Shown in pieces: positions 56,132 through 64,000 of a stretch of 64,000 nt of DNA. Under the pieces are notes generated by a model that was given only the letters and a program-made list of their open reading frames with translations, was not told where the DNA came from and made no database searches. The stretch is taken from assembly GCF_002795425.1 (NCBI RefSeq), contig NZ_PHHA01000021.1, positions 1 to 64,000 on the forward strand, read 5' to 3'. The stretch's first letter is position 1; each line of letters begins with the position of its first letter. The position numbers were made by a program, and so were the translations under genes. This stretch comes from Conservatibacter flavescens (GTDB lineage: Bacteria; Pseudomonadota; Gammaproteobacteria; Enterobacterales; Pasteurellaceae).

Positions 56132-57292
56132 ATGAAACGTTTTTTACTTACGCTCGCCATGTGCAGTCTCACATATACCGCCTTTGCTTTAGAAAAAGCC
56201 CCACGTGTTATGCCGGAAGGAGGGATTAATAAAGCATTATTAGGACAAATTTTATTTTTTGACACCGCACTTTCTCTAAATGGCACACAAAACTGTTCAA
56301 CCTGCCATAGCCCTGATACCGCTTTTGTGGATCTACGAGATAATTCAGCCAAACGCATGGTATCACAAGGCGATAATCCCGCCTTATTCGGCAACCGAAA
56401 CTCGCAAACCATGCTATATGCCAAGTACAGCCCTGAATTTCATTATGATGATGCAAGTGGAGAATATATTGGGGGGCAATTTTGGGACGGTCGCGCTAAA
56501 AATCTTGCCGAACAAGCAGGGCAACCACCAATTAATCCCGTAGAAATGGGCATGCCTGACAAACGTAGTGTGGCTGAACGACTCTACCTCACGCCCATGT
56601 ATCAACAACTCTTTACCCAACATTATGGCAAAGAAGTATGGCATTCCGTAGAATCCGTTTACGCCGCGATGGAAGATGCTCTCGCGGTCTTTCAACAAAA
56701 CATGCGCTTACTCGCACCGTTTGATTCTAAATATGATAAATACTTACGTGGAGAATACCGCCTAAGTTCTCAAGAAGAAAAAGGAAAAAATTTATTTTTT
56801 GACCGCACTTCAACTAACTGTTCCAGCTGTCACCAATTACATGAAACAGGACACCAAGAAGAAACATTCACCAATTACCACTACCATAATATTGGCGTAC
56901 CTAAAAACCCTCGTCTAATCGCCCATAACCAACTCAGTGAAGACTTCGTCGATTTGGGGTTATTTGAAAATCCTATGGTGCAAAATGATGAGCAACAAAA
57001 AGGCAAATTTAAAGTTCCTACCCTCCGTAATATTGCTGTAACCGGCCCTTATATGCACAATGGTGTCTTCAGTGAACTGCGCACTGTATTACTCTTTCTC
57101 GATCACTACAATAATCCAAATCGTCGCATAAACCCTGAAACAAACCAACCTTGGTCAGCGCCTGAATATGCTCCTACAGTGAATCACCAAGAGTTAAAGT
57201 CAGGAAAAGCGCTGAGTGATGAAGACATTGATGCACTGCTCGCTTTTTTAAAACTGCTCACAGACGAACGTTATGAATCGTTATTAGAATAA
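56132..57292 (+). CDS. ccp: Dihaem cytochrome c peroxidase
   Basis: Periplasmic enzyme that reduces hydrogen peroxide with electrons from cytochrome c or quinol. The 386-residue precursor has a signal peptide (cleavage near residue 19, AFA|LEK). Two haem-binding motifs are present, CSTCH (55-59) in the low-potential domain and CSSCH (230-234) in the high-potential domain. A GPYMHNGVF block supplies the axial methionine region. E. coli Ccp (YhjA) carries an additional N-terminal haem that is absent here. Distant MauG-like enzymes share the fold. Alone between an FNR-like box and the PTS gene. Confidence 0.9.
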   Translation: MKRFLLTLAMCSLTYTAFALEKAPRVMPEGGINKALLGQILFFDTALSLNGTQNCSTCHSPDTAFVDLRDNSAKRMVSQGDNPALFGNRNSQTMLYAKYSPEFHYDDASGEYIGGQFWDGRAKNLAEQAGQPPINPVEMGMPDKRSVAERLYLTPMYQQLFTQHYGKEVWHSVESVYAAMEDALAVFQQNMRLLAPFDSKYDKYLRGEYRLSSQEEKGKNLFFDRTSTNCSSCHQLHETGHQEETFTNYHYHNIGVPKNPRLIAHNQLSEDFVDLGLFENPMVQNDEQQKGKFKVPTLRNIAVTGPYMHNGVFSELRTVLLFLDHYNNPNRRINPETNQPWSAPEYAPTVNHQELKSGKALSDEDIDALLAFLKLLTDERYESLLE

Positions 57293-57342
57293 CCGCCTTT
57301 AGGGGAAAAAATGGCGAAAAAATAACAATTTCACTAGCCAGC

Positions 57343-57348
57343 TTGACA
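57343..57348 (+). promoter_or_regulatory. -35 box upstream of the PTS gene
   Basis: A perfect TTGACA at 57343-57348, 72 bases before the ATG. The matching -10 is poor (TACCTA about 16 bases on), so an activator may be needed. A short hairpin, AGGG (57381) / CCCT (57390), followed by ATTTTATT, lies in the leader and might act as an attenuator. Confidence 0.35.
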
Positions 57349-57419
57349 CGTTTTAGTTAAAATTTACCTAATTTTTGGTTAGGGGTTAGCCCTATTTTAT
57401 TCACCTAGAGGATCAGTTT

Positions 57420-58838
57420 ATGGATTTTCCAAAAATCGCAAGTCAAGTCATCGACAAACTCGGCGGTAAAGAAAATATCGTTACCGCAGCCCACTGTGCA
57501 ACTCGTCTACGTATTGTGCTTAATGACGAAAGCAAAGTAGACAAAGAGGGAATTGATAATATCGACGGTGTTAAAGGCCAATTTTCTGTAGCTGGCCAAT
57601 ATCAAATTATCTTTGGTTCAGGCACAGTAAATAAAGTCCATACCGAATTAAGCAAATTACTTGGCATCGGTGATGTGAGCAAAGCGGAAGTGGCGGAAGC
57701 TGCTAGTGGCAATCAGGGTCTATTACAACGTCTAGTAAAAGGATTAGCGGATATCTTCGTACCGATTATTCCAGCAATTGTTGCTGGTGGTTTGTTAATG
57801 GGTATTCACTCCATGTTGACTTCCATCGGTTTCTTTTGGGAAGGGCATTCTGTTGTCACCAAATATCCTCATGTTTCTGATTTAGTTGATTTTATTAATA
57901 CTATTGCTAACGCGCCATTCGTTTTCCTGCCTGTACTACTCGGTTTTTCCGCTACCCGTAAATTTGGTGGAAATCCATTCTTAGGTGCCGCATTAGGTAT
58001 GTTGCTTGTCCACCCTGCGCTAGCAGATGGCTGGAACTATGCAAAAACCTTGATGGAAGGCAATATCACTTACTGGAATGTGTTCGGTCTAGAAATCGAA
58101 AAAGTCGGTTATCAAGGTACAGTAATCCCAACCATTATTTCAGCTTGGGTACTTGCCACCTTAGAAAAAACCTTCCGTAAATTTGTACCGTCTTATTTAG
58201 ATAACCTCATCACACCATTATTTTCCCTCTTTATTGCAGGTTTCTTAGCATTTACCGTTATTGGCCCATTTGGTCGTGAAGCCGGTTCGCTTATCTCTGC
58301 GGGCTTAACATGGTTATATGATAATCTTGGTTTCATTGGCGGAGCAATATTCGGAACATTCTACGCGCCAATTGTTATCACAGGTATGCACCAAACCTTT
58401 ATTGCAGTAGAAACTCAATTACTTGCCGAAGTTGCTAGAACGGGAGGGACATTTATTTTCCCAATCGCTGCAATGTCTAATATTGCACAAGGTGCCGCCT
58501 GTTTAGGTGTGGCATTCGCATTAAAAGATCCTAAAGTTCGCGGTTTAGCTGTGCCATCTGGCGTTTCAGCTCTATTAGGCATCACTGAACCGGCCATGTT
58601 CGGGGTCAATTTACGTTATCGCCAAGCCTTTATTTCTGCCATGATTGGTTCAGGTCTAGCAAGTGCATTTATTGCCCTCTTTAATGTCAAAGCAATTGCG
58701 TTAGGCGCTGCAGGTATTTTAGGTCTCCCATCAATCAAACCTGATAATCTTGCAATGTACAGTGTTGGTATGGCTATTTCCTTTATTGTTTCTTTTAGCC
58801 TTTCGACTATCTTAGTAAAACGCGCTCACGGAAAATAA
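57420..58838 (+). CDS. scrA: PTS permease IIBC, sucrose type
   Basis: Sugar-specific enzyme IIBC of the phosphotransferase system, 472 residues. The IIB domain (1-80) has the phosphorylated cysteine C26 in AAHCATRLR and GQYQIIFGSGTVNKV. The IIC domain (about 105-470) has VPIIPAIVAGGLLMG and the conserved GITEPAMFGVNLR. It resembles enterobacterial ScrA more than TreB, so sucrose is the best guess. No sucrose-6-phosphate hydrolase, regulator or IIA gene is next to it, and it needs IIA(Glc) in trans. The symbol reflects similarity only. Confidence 0.7.
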   Translation: MDFPKIASQVIDKLGGKENIVTAAHCATRLRIVLNDESKVDKEGIDNIDGVKGQFSVAGQYQIIFGSGTVNKVHTELSKLLGIGDVSKAEVAEAASGNQGLLQRLVKGLADIFVPIIPAIVAGGLLMGIHSMLTSIGFFWEGHSVVTKYPHVSDLVDFINTIANAPFVFLPVLLGFSATRKFGGNPFLGAALGMLLVHPALADGWNYAKTLMEGNITYWNVFGLEIEKVGYQGTVIPTIISAWVLATLEKTFRKFVPSYLDNLITPLFSLFIAGFLAFTVIGPFGREAGSLISAGLTWLYDNLGFIGGAIFGTFYAPIVITGMHQTFIAVETQLLAEVARTGGTFIFPIAAMSNIAQGAACLGVAFALKDPKVRGLAVPSGVSALLGITEPAMFGVNLRYRQAFISAMIGSGLASAFIALFNVKAIALGAAGILGLPSIKPDNLAMYSVGMAISFIVSFSLSTILVKRAHGK

Positions 58839-58848
58839 TTAAAAAGAT

Positions 58849-58882
58849 ACCGCACTTTTATCCATAAAGTGCGGTGATTTTC
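58849..58882 (+). terminator. Paired uptake sequences forming a terminator
   Basis: Two perfect uptake sequences in inverse orientation (58849-58857 and 58867-58875) make a ten-base stem ACCGCACTTT / AAAGTGCGGT with a seven-base loop, followed by GATTTTCT. This is the classic Pasteurellaceae terminator design. Confidence 0.85.
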
Positions 58883-58893
58883 TCAAAAGTTTC

Positions 58894-58921
58894 TTGCTTT
58901 TTTAGCCCGAATCCGTAAAAT
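58894..58921 (+). promoter_or_regulatory. Promoter of rpsO
   Basis: TTGCTT (58894-58899), a 16-base spacer and TAAAAT (58916-58921). The start point is near 58928, giving a 70-base leader. Confidence 0.6.
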
Positions 58922-58927
58922 GCAAAC

Positions 58928-58997
58928 TTCCTGTCATCGCTGAATTAGAGATCGGCGAATGATGTATTTAAACACTCAACCAATTTTAGGAGTAAAT
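58928..58997 (+). promoter_or_regulatory. rpsO leader, possible S15 autoregulatory RNA
   Basis: The untranslated leader contains a stem CGCTGA (58938-58943) / TCGGCG (58952-58957) and ends in the ribosome-binding site TAGGAG. In E. coli, S15 represses its own leader through a pseudoknot; a similar role here is inferred from position and structure only. Confidence 0.4.
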
Positions 58998-59267
58998 ATG
59001 TCTCTAAGTACTGAAAAAAAAGCAGCAATCATTGCTGAATATGGTCGTGACGGTAAAGATACCGGTTCTTCTGAAGTGCAAATCGCCTTGTTAACTGCAC
59101 AAATTAATCATTTACAAGCACACTTCGCAGAGCACAAAAAAGATCATCACGGTCGTCGTGGTTTATTACGTATGGTTTCTCGTCGTCGTAAACTATTAGA
59201 TTATTTAAAACGCACTAACCTTGCGCTTTATACTGATCTTATCGCACGTTTAGGTTTACGTCGCTAA
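58998..59267 (+). CDS. rpsO: 30S ribosomal protein S15
   Basis: Primary 16S rRNA-binding protein of the small subunit. The 89 residues from [10 protein letters not shown] equal the standard length. The S15 signature [24 protein letters not shown] is complete, followed by [10 protein letters not shown]. The ATG at 58998 follows TAGGAG; the longer frame back to 58959 runs through the leader. In E. coli pnp follows rpsO; here the gene stands alone, ended by a strong terminator. Confidence 0.97.
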   Translation: MSLSTEKKAAIIAEYGRDGKDTGSSEVQIALLTAQINHLQAHFAEHKKDHHGRRGLLRMVSRRRKLLDYLKRTNLALYTDLIARLGLRR

Positions 59268-59277
59268 TTGATACTAA

Positions 59278-59306
59278 AATCCCACTTATCAAAGTGGGAT
59301 TTTTTT
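59278..59306 (+). terminator. rpsO terminator
   Basis: Ten-base stem AATCCCACTT (59278-59287) / AAGTGGGATT (59292-59301) with a four-base loop and a run of T to 59306. Textbook Rho-independent form. Confidence 0.93.
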
Positions 59307-59383
59307 CGTTATATCAAGTGTAATAGATAAAATGGTTGTTAAAAAAGGATTGAGTAATCATGATCTCAATCCTTTCTCATTTT

Positions 59384-60607
59384 TTAGTCTTTACGATATT
59401 TTCTAAACACTAATGTAGCATTCGTTCCACCGAAACCAAAGCTATTCGACATTACCGTCGTCAACCCTGCATTTTCTCTCGTTTCCGTTACTACATTACA
59501 ACCTTTCGCTTCTTCATCTAAAGTTTCAATATTAATGCTTGGCGCGATAAAATCATTTTCTAACATTAATAACGTATAAATCGCTTCATGCGCACCAGCA
59601 GCACCCAGTGAATGACCTGTCATTGATTTAGTTGAAGAAATTGCAGGAACCTTATCGCCAAATACAGCTTTGATTGCGCCCAATTCTTTCACATCACCGA
59701 CTGGTGTTGATGTGCCGTGTACATTAATATAATCAATTGGAGTATCAACCGTTGCCATCGCTTGTTTCATACAACGCTCAGCCCCTTCGCCACTTGGTGC
59801 AACCATATCATAACCGTCTGAAGTCGCGCCATAACCTACAATTTCAGCATAAATTTTTGCACCGCGCGCTAAAGCATGCTCTAACTCCTCAACAACAACG
59901 ACAGCACCACCACCAGCGATCACGAAGCCATCACGATTTGCATCATAAGCACGCGAAGCTTTTTCCGGAGTATCATTATATTTTGTCGACACTGCACCCA
60001 TCGCATCAAATTCTGTGGCACATTCCCATGACAACTCTTCAGCGCCTCCAGCAAACACAATATCTTGTTTACCTAATTGGATTAATTCCCATGCATGGCC
60101 AATACAATGTGCAGATGTTGCACACGCTGAACTTAAACTATAATTCACACCACGAATTTTATAAGGCGTTGCTAAACATGCTGAAACACTTGATGCCATC
60201 GTTTTAGTCACTGCATAAGGGCCTACAGCTTTCACACCACGTGGACCACGAACCGCATCACAAGCGATAAGTTGGTTATGAGCAGAACCCGTTCCCGCCC
60301 CAATGACTAAACCTGTTCTATCGTTAGATACTTGCTCTTCAGTTAAACCTGAGTCTTCAATAGCTTCTTTCATTGAAAGATAAGCATAGGCAGCGGCATC
60401 ACCCATAAAACGATAAATTTTACGATCAATATGCTCACTTGGGTTAATCTTTAACGTTCCTGCCACATGACTACGCATCCCCATCTCAATAAAACTTGGC
60501 ATAACTTCAATACCTGATTTACCAGCCTTTAATGATGCCAATACTTCTTGTTTATTATTACCAATACTTGAAATCACGCCAAATCCAGTAATTACTGCTC
60601 TTTTCAT
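59384..60607 (-). CDS. fabB: 3-oxoacyl-ACP synthase I (beta-ketoacyl-ACP synthase I)
   Basis: Elongates acyl-ACP in fatty-acid synthesis and is needed for unsaturated fatty acids. The 407 residues (E. coli 406) have the active-site cysteine C162 in SSACATSAH, the first catalytic histidine in [11 protein letters not shown], and lysine plus the second histidine in [14 protein letters not shown]. The C-terminal [15 protein letters not shown] is complete. It is divergent from mnmC, as in E. coli, and has a FabR-type operator upstream. A dense antisense frame in the middle is a shadow. Confidence 0.96.
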   Translation of the reverse strand: MKRAVITGFGVISSIGNNKQEVLASLKAGKSGIEVMPSFIEMGMRSHVAGTLKINPSEHIDRKIYRFMGDAAAYAYLSMKEAIEDSGLTEEQVSNDRTGLVIGAGTGSAHNQLIACDAVRGPRGVKAVGPYAVTKTMASSVSACLATPYKIRGVNYSLSSACATSAHCIGHAWELIQLGKQDIVFAGGAEELSWECATEFDAMGAVSTKYNDTPEKASRAYDANRDGFVIAGGGAVVVVEELEHALARGAKIYAEIVGYGATSDGYDMVAPSGEGAERCMKQAMATVDTPIDYINVHGTSTPVGDVKELGAIKAVFGDKVPAISSTKSMTGHSLGAAGAHEAIYTLLMLENDFIAPSINIETLDEEAKGCNVVTETRENAGLTTVMSNSFGFGGTNATLVFRKYRKD

Positions 60608-60643
60608 GTGTTTTATTCCTTATTATGAAGAATATGTGCTAAT

Positions 60644-60665
60644 TTAGCTTACAGTTGTTCGCTAA
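60644..60665. promoter_or_regulatory. FabR-type operator of fabB
   Basis: An imperfect 22-base palindrome: left half TTAGCTTACA (60644-60653), two bases, right half TGTTCGCTAA (60656-60665). It matches the FabR pattern AGCGTACA-N2-TGTnnGCT recalled from E. coli fabA and fabB. It lies 37-58 bases upstream of the fabB start, at about +1 to +22 of the candidate promoter. Confidence 0.65.
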
Positions 60666-60671
60666 CGCGGT

Positions 60672-60699
60672 AACATACTATAAAAACAATATTATGCAA
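60672..60699 (-). promoter_or_regulatory. Candidate promoter of fabB
   Basis: On the minus strand TTGCAT (60699-60694), a 16-base spacer and TATGTT (60677-60672). The predicted start point lies at the edge of the FabR-type operator. Confidence 0.45.
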
Positions 60700-60771
60700 A
60701 GTCTAAATTATAACATACGACCAGTCTATTTTTGTTATTATATGCCTAATTTTACTAAAGGAAGAATTTTT

Positions 60772-62805
60772 ATGCGACAACTTCAGTCTATCAATCTCGA
60801 CTTTAATCAAAGTAATACCCCTGTTTCTCCCCAGTTTGACGATGTCTATTTCAATAATCAAGATGGATTAGCAGAAAGTCGCTACGTTTTTCAAGAAGGC
60901 AATCAGCTTTGGGAGCGCTGGTTAAATTTTTCGCATTCCGTTTTTATTATTGGAGAAACCGGTTTTGGTACAGGGTTAAACTTTTTGGCAGTGACGCATC
61001 TATTTCGTGAATTTCGTCAGCAATATACACAACACCCACTAAAACGCCTGTTTTTCATCTCATTTGAAAAATACCCCATTGCGCTTGAACAGCTCAAAAT
61101 TATCCATCAGCACTACCCTGAATTCAGCACATTAACACATCAGCTTCAACAAAATTGGATTGAGCCCATAGAGGGGTGTTATCGTTTTCATTTTGCTGAA
61201 ACAACGCTAGATATTTGGTTTGGGGAAATTAGTGAGCAACTTCCTCAACTCGGGGATTATATGAATAACAAAGTTGATGCGTGGTTTTTAGATGGATTTT
61301 CTCCCGCCAAAAATCCCGATATGTGGAATACTGCTGTCTATCAACAACTCTTTCGCCTCACTAAACCCGATGGCACACTAGCCACCTTTACAGCAGCAAG
61401 CCATGTACGGAAAGGCTTAGAACTCGTTGGCTTCACCCTTAGCAAGCGTAAAGGCTTTGGTAAAAAACGGGAAATGCTAGTGGGAAAAAAATCAGAAAAT
61501 CATACCGCACTTCCTCCGCATTTTCCCTGGCAATTGCCACAAAGTGCGGTCAATCTTTCACAAGATTTTCGTATCGCCATTATCGGAGGTGGCATTGCGT
61601 CCATGTTCACCGCCCTTTCCCTCTTACAACGGCAAGCCAAAATCACACTGTATTGCGAAGATCCGGAAGTTGCTCTCAATGCCTCAGGAAATAAGCAAGG
61701 CGCTATCTATCCGCAATTAAGTGACGATGATGAACGTAATATTCGTTTTTATGTTCATGCCTTTGCCTATGCTAATCAGCAATTACGCTGGGCAGAATCT
61801 AATCACATTAGCTTTGAGCATGATTTTTGCGGAGTCGCATTATGTGCTTATAATACTAAAACCGCCGAAAAACTGGCAAAAATTGCCCAATATGGTTGGT
61901 CCCCCAATTTTTATCAATCTCTTTCTCAAGCTAAATTAAGTGAAAAAGCTGGACTGCCACTGCCTTGTGGAGGAGGCTTTTTTCCTCAAGGTGGTTGGCT
62001 TGCTCCGCGTCAATTGGTGCAAAATTTATCAAAATATTTGCAATCCCATGGTGTTGAAATAAAATTTTTGCAAAAAATCACCGCACTTTCTTCCAAACAA
62101 TCCGGTTGGATATTACATAATCAACATCACGATAGCTTTTATCATGATGCCGTCATCATTGCAAATGGCTATCAATTAAATCAATTTGAACAAACTCAAC
62201 ACCTCCCTACTTATGCTGTACGAGGGCAAGTAAGCCAAATTCCAACTTCTGACAACTTGTTAAAACTCAATACGGTCTTGTGTTATGACGGTTATTTAAC
62301 CCCTGTCGATCAAGAAAAACGCAGCCATTGTCTAGGCGCAAGCCATGTTCGTAATAATGACAGCCGTGCTTTTAGTCAAATAGAACAACTAGAAAATCAA
62401 CAAAAAATCCAACAAAACCTGGCCCATGTAGCATGGACACTAGACATTGATACCAGTGACAATATAGCGCGACAAGGAATTCGCTGTTCCGTGCGAGATC
62501 GCATTGCAATGATGGGCAATGCACCTAATTTTATGCAACAAATTGAGGACTACAGAGACTTATATAATTTACGACGTCGCCGACAAGCAATTAAAAACGC
62601 AGCTAATTTCGATAATCTGTTTATCATTGGTGCACTCGGTTCACGGGGATTAACTTCAGCGCCTCTTTTAGGCGAGACCTTAGCGTCTTTAATTTATGGG
62701 GAACCATTGCCATTAAGTGAAGACATATTGCATGCACTAAACCCAAATCGGAGTTGGATCCGAAAGTTATTAAAGGGCAATCGCATAAACAATCCCTCTA
62801 AATAA
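60772..62805 (+). CDS. mnmC: Bifunctional tRNA mnm5s2U34 biosynthesis protein MnmC
   Basis: Two-domain enzyme finishing the wobble-uridine modification mnm5s2U34. The N-terminal domain (about 1-240) is a methyltransferase with [12 protein letters not shown] and [18 protein letters not shown]. The C-terminal domain (about 262-670) is an FAD-dependent oxidase with [18 protein letters not shown] and a late [18 protein letters not shown]. The start MRQLQSINL at 60772 follows AAAGGAAGA, and 677 residues is a normal length. The frame upstream to 60655 crosses the fabB operator and is rejected. Two uptake sequences (61504, 61542) fall in the linker between the domains. Confidence 0.95.
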   Translation: MRQLQSINLDFNQSNTPVSPQFDDVYFNNQDGLAESRYVFQEGNQLWERWLNFSHSVFIIGETGFGTGLNFLAVTHLFREFRQQYTQHPLKRLFFISFEKYPIALEQLKIIHQHYPEFSTLTHQLQQNWIEPIEGCYRFHFAETTLDIWFGEISEQLPQLGDYMNNKVDAWFLDGFSPAKNPDMWNTAVYQQLFRLTKPDGTLATFTAASHVRKGLELVGFTLSKRKGFGKKREMLVGKKSENHTALPPHFPWQLPQSAVNLSQDFRIAIIGGGIASMFTALSLLQRQAKITLYCEDPEVALNASGNKQGAIYPQLSDDDERNIRFYVHAFAYANQQLRWAESNHISFEHDFCGVALCAYNTKTAEKLAKIAQYGWSPNFYQSLSQAKLSEKAGLPLPCGGGFFPQGGWLAPRQLVQNLSKYLQSHGVEIKFLQKITALSSKQSGWILHNQHHDSFYHDAVIIANGYQLNQFEQTQHLPTYAVRGQVSQIPTSDNLLKLNTVLCYDGYLTPVDQEKRSHCLGASHVRNNDSRAFSQIEQLENQQKIQQNLAHVAWTLDIDTSDNIARQGIRCSVRDRIAMMGNAPNFMQQIEDYRDLYNLRRRRQAIKNAANFDNLFIIGALGSRGLTSAPLLGETLASLIYGEPLPLSEDILHALNPNRSWIRKLLKGNRINNPSK

Positions 62806-62827
62806 CCCCAAATGGCAAAGGATAGAC

Positions 62828-62870
62828 TGAGTCCCAGCTGTGAAAATAAACTTACATCGAGTGGGACTCA
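62828..62870. terminator. Inverted repeat between mnmC and grpE
   Basis: Nine-base repeat TGAGTCCCA (62828-62836) / TGGGACTCA (62862-62870) with a 25-base loop, between convergent genes. The long loop and absence of a clear T run make it an uncertain terminator. Confidence 0.4.
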
Positions 62871-62889
62871 CATAGGATCATTTAACAGG

Positions 62890-63501
62890 TTATGCCGCAA
62901 CCATAACCATTGCAGGGCGAATAACGCGACCATTTAATAAATAGCCTTTTTGCAATACTGTTGTGATTTGATTACTTTCAAATCCCTCTGCTGGTTGCAT
63001 AGAAATAGCCTGGTGCAAATCCGGATTAAACGCCTCGCCTATTACGCCCACAGGCTCAATCTCAAAACGTTTTAAGGTCGTGAGTAGCTCTTTTAAGGTT
63101 AATTCTACCCCATCAAATAACGCTTTAATACCTGTGTCATCGGTGTTAGCCGGAGTTGCTAACGCGCGCTCTAAGTTATCTACTGTATTGATAATATCTT
63201 TAGCAAATTTTTCTAATGCAAATTTATGCGCTTTTTCCACGTCTTGTTCAGTACGGCGACGGATATTGTCGATCTCCGCACGAGTGCGCAACACCAAATC
63301 TTGTTCTTTTTTCAAGCTTTCTTCCTGTTGCACAGCCAGTTGAGCTTCTAACTCTTGCACTCGAGCAACGGCTTCTTCTAAAGAGGTCTCCCCACTATCA
63401 TCATTGACGACTTGCTCAGCCCCCTCTTCTAGCTGAACTTCTTCCATTGTCACTTGTTCTAATTCTTCACTATTTTCCACTTTCTGTTCTTTGTCAGACA
63501 T
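62890..63501 (-). CDS. grpE: Nucleotide exchange factor GrpE
   Basis: Releases ADP from the DnaK chaperone in the heat-shock response. The 203 residues have an acidic, disordered N-terminus (about 1-40), a long coiled coil (42-100; [21 protein letters not shown]), and the C-terminal beta domain. The latter contains [11 protein letters not shown] and [21 protein letters not shown], the GrpE signature. Slightly longer than E. coli (197). It is divergent from nadK, as in E. coli. A heat-shock promoter was sought upstream; only a weak candidate was found. Confidence 0.96.
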   Translation of the reverse strand: MSDKEQKVENSEELEQVTMEEVQLEEGAEQVVNDDSGETSLEEAVARVQELEAQLAVQQEESLKKEQDLVLRTRAEIDNIRRRTEQDVEKAHKFALEKFAKDIINTVDNLERALATPANTDDTGIKALFDGVELTLKELLTTLKRFEIEPVGVIGEAFNPDLHQAISMQPAEGFESNQITTVLQKGYLLNGRVIRPAMVMVAA

Positions 63502-63655
63502 GAATCTCTCCGTTAGTCAGTTTAAGATCAATATATCTTATTGTAACAAAAAATAATGAATTTGCATGATGAAACACACAAACTCAGATCATTTTATTGT
63601 AATATAAGGACTAAATTATTTTAATCAAGTTAATCTGTCAGTTTTGGAATTATTT

Positions 63656-64000
63656 ATGGGCAATCTCTTTAGCCAAGCAGAAATGAAAGCATTACATTCC
63701 TCCTTTAACACTATTGGCCTCGTTGGTAGACCAAGGAATGACTCGTTACAAATGCATAAAAACTTATTTCAATGGTTACTTGAACGAGGATATCATGTAT
63801 TAGTGGAAGATGGATTAGGCCAGGATCTCAACATACCTGAAAATCATATTGCCTCCTTAGATGAAATTGGCCTACAAGCAGAGTTATGTATTGTCATCGG
63901 CGGTGATGGCAATATGCTTGGCAAAGCACGCGTTTTATCCAAGTACAATATAGCTTTAATTGGGATTAATCGCGGTAATTTGGGGTTTCTCACCGATATT
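63656..64000 (+). CDS. nadK: NAD kinase, 5' part (cut by window end)
   Basis: ATP-dependent NAD kinase, the sole source of NADP. Only the first 115 codons are in the window. The reading frame from ATG at 63656 gives [15 protein letters not shown] near the N-terminus, then the diagnostic [11 protein letters not shown] and [13 protein letters not shown], which bind ATP and NAD. An internal ATG at 63683 (MKALHSS) may be the true start. The frame is open to base 64000. Divergent from grpE, the conserved order. Confidence 0.93.
   Translation, partial: MGNLFSQAEMKALHSSFNTIGLVGRPRNDSLQMHKNLFQWLLERGYHVLVEDGLGQDLNIPENHIASLDEIGLQAELCIVIGGDGNMLGKARVLSKYNIALIGINRGNLGFLTDI

Noticed and set aside
59737-60207. 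156-residue plus-strand frame
   Set aside because: Entirely antisense to fabB, histidine- and glutamine-rich low-complexity translation, no ribosome-binding site; a shadow.
60655-60771. N-terminal extension of MnmC by 39 residues
   Set aside because: It runs through the fabB operator and promoter and lacks a ribosome-binding site; the start at 60772 has AAAGGAAGA and aligns with the family.

Overview
The window is chromosomal DNA of a gammaproteobacterium of the family Pasteurellaceae. The evidence is 28 perfect copies (counted by eye) of the Haemophilus-type DNA uptake sequence AAGTGCGGT or its complement, about one per 2.3 kb; a comABCDE competence operon; and gene orders typical of the family (murI next to an rRNA operon; gmk-rpoZ-spoT-recG; lrp-ftsK-lolA-rarA; fabB divergent from mnmC; grpE divergent from nadK). 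UbiC, the first committed enzyme of ubiquinone synthesis, and a large uronate locus argue for a Pasteurella-like genus more than for H. influenzae itself. The species cannot be fixed from the sequence alone. No prophage, insertion sequence, CRISPR array or tRNA gene was seen.

Layout. 1-240: promoter and antitermination leader of an rRNA operon reading left out of the window. 310-7668 (minus): DUF535-gmk-rpoZ-spoT-recG-ubiC-murI, a (p)ppGpp, transcription and repair cluster. 7801-8835: tsaD. 8988-22855: a uronic-acid catabolic island with two complete TRAP transporters, UxaC, an SDR fructuronate reductase, a zinc dehydrogenase, UxuA, a GH31 glycosidase and a UxuR-type GntR regulator. It has three TTGG-N4-CCAA operators and a CRP site. 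23825-33031: mrcA divergent from comABCDE, then aroK-aroB-dam. 34183-38391: parE and parC. 38429-47247 (minus): ygiF-radA-eamA-lrp-ftsK-lolA-rarA. 47433-53770: DUF47-pit phosphate transport, ygiM, cca, a small periplasmic protein, YbaN and tilS. 54135-57292: an atypical Nramp-like transporter, YtfE-like hemerythrin and dihaem cytochrome c peroxidase, the last two flanking an FNR/CRP-like box. 57420-64000: a sucrose-type PTS permease, rpsO, fabB, mnmC, grpE and the start of nadK.

How the genes work together. In the uronate island, glucuronate or a glucuronate-containing oligosaccharide would enter by TRAP transport. GH31 could trim an alpha-linked sugar, UxaC isomerises glucuronate to fructuronate, the SDR reduces it to mannonate, and UxuA dehydrates mannonate to KDG; KDG kinase and aldolase must lie elsewhere. 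One regulator at 16771 probably controls both halves through the operators at 12491 and 21529/21579. The least explained elements are the GH31 enzyme, whose expected sugar-binding motif is changed, and the Nramp-family protein that lacks the DPGN metal-binding motif.
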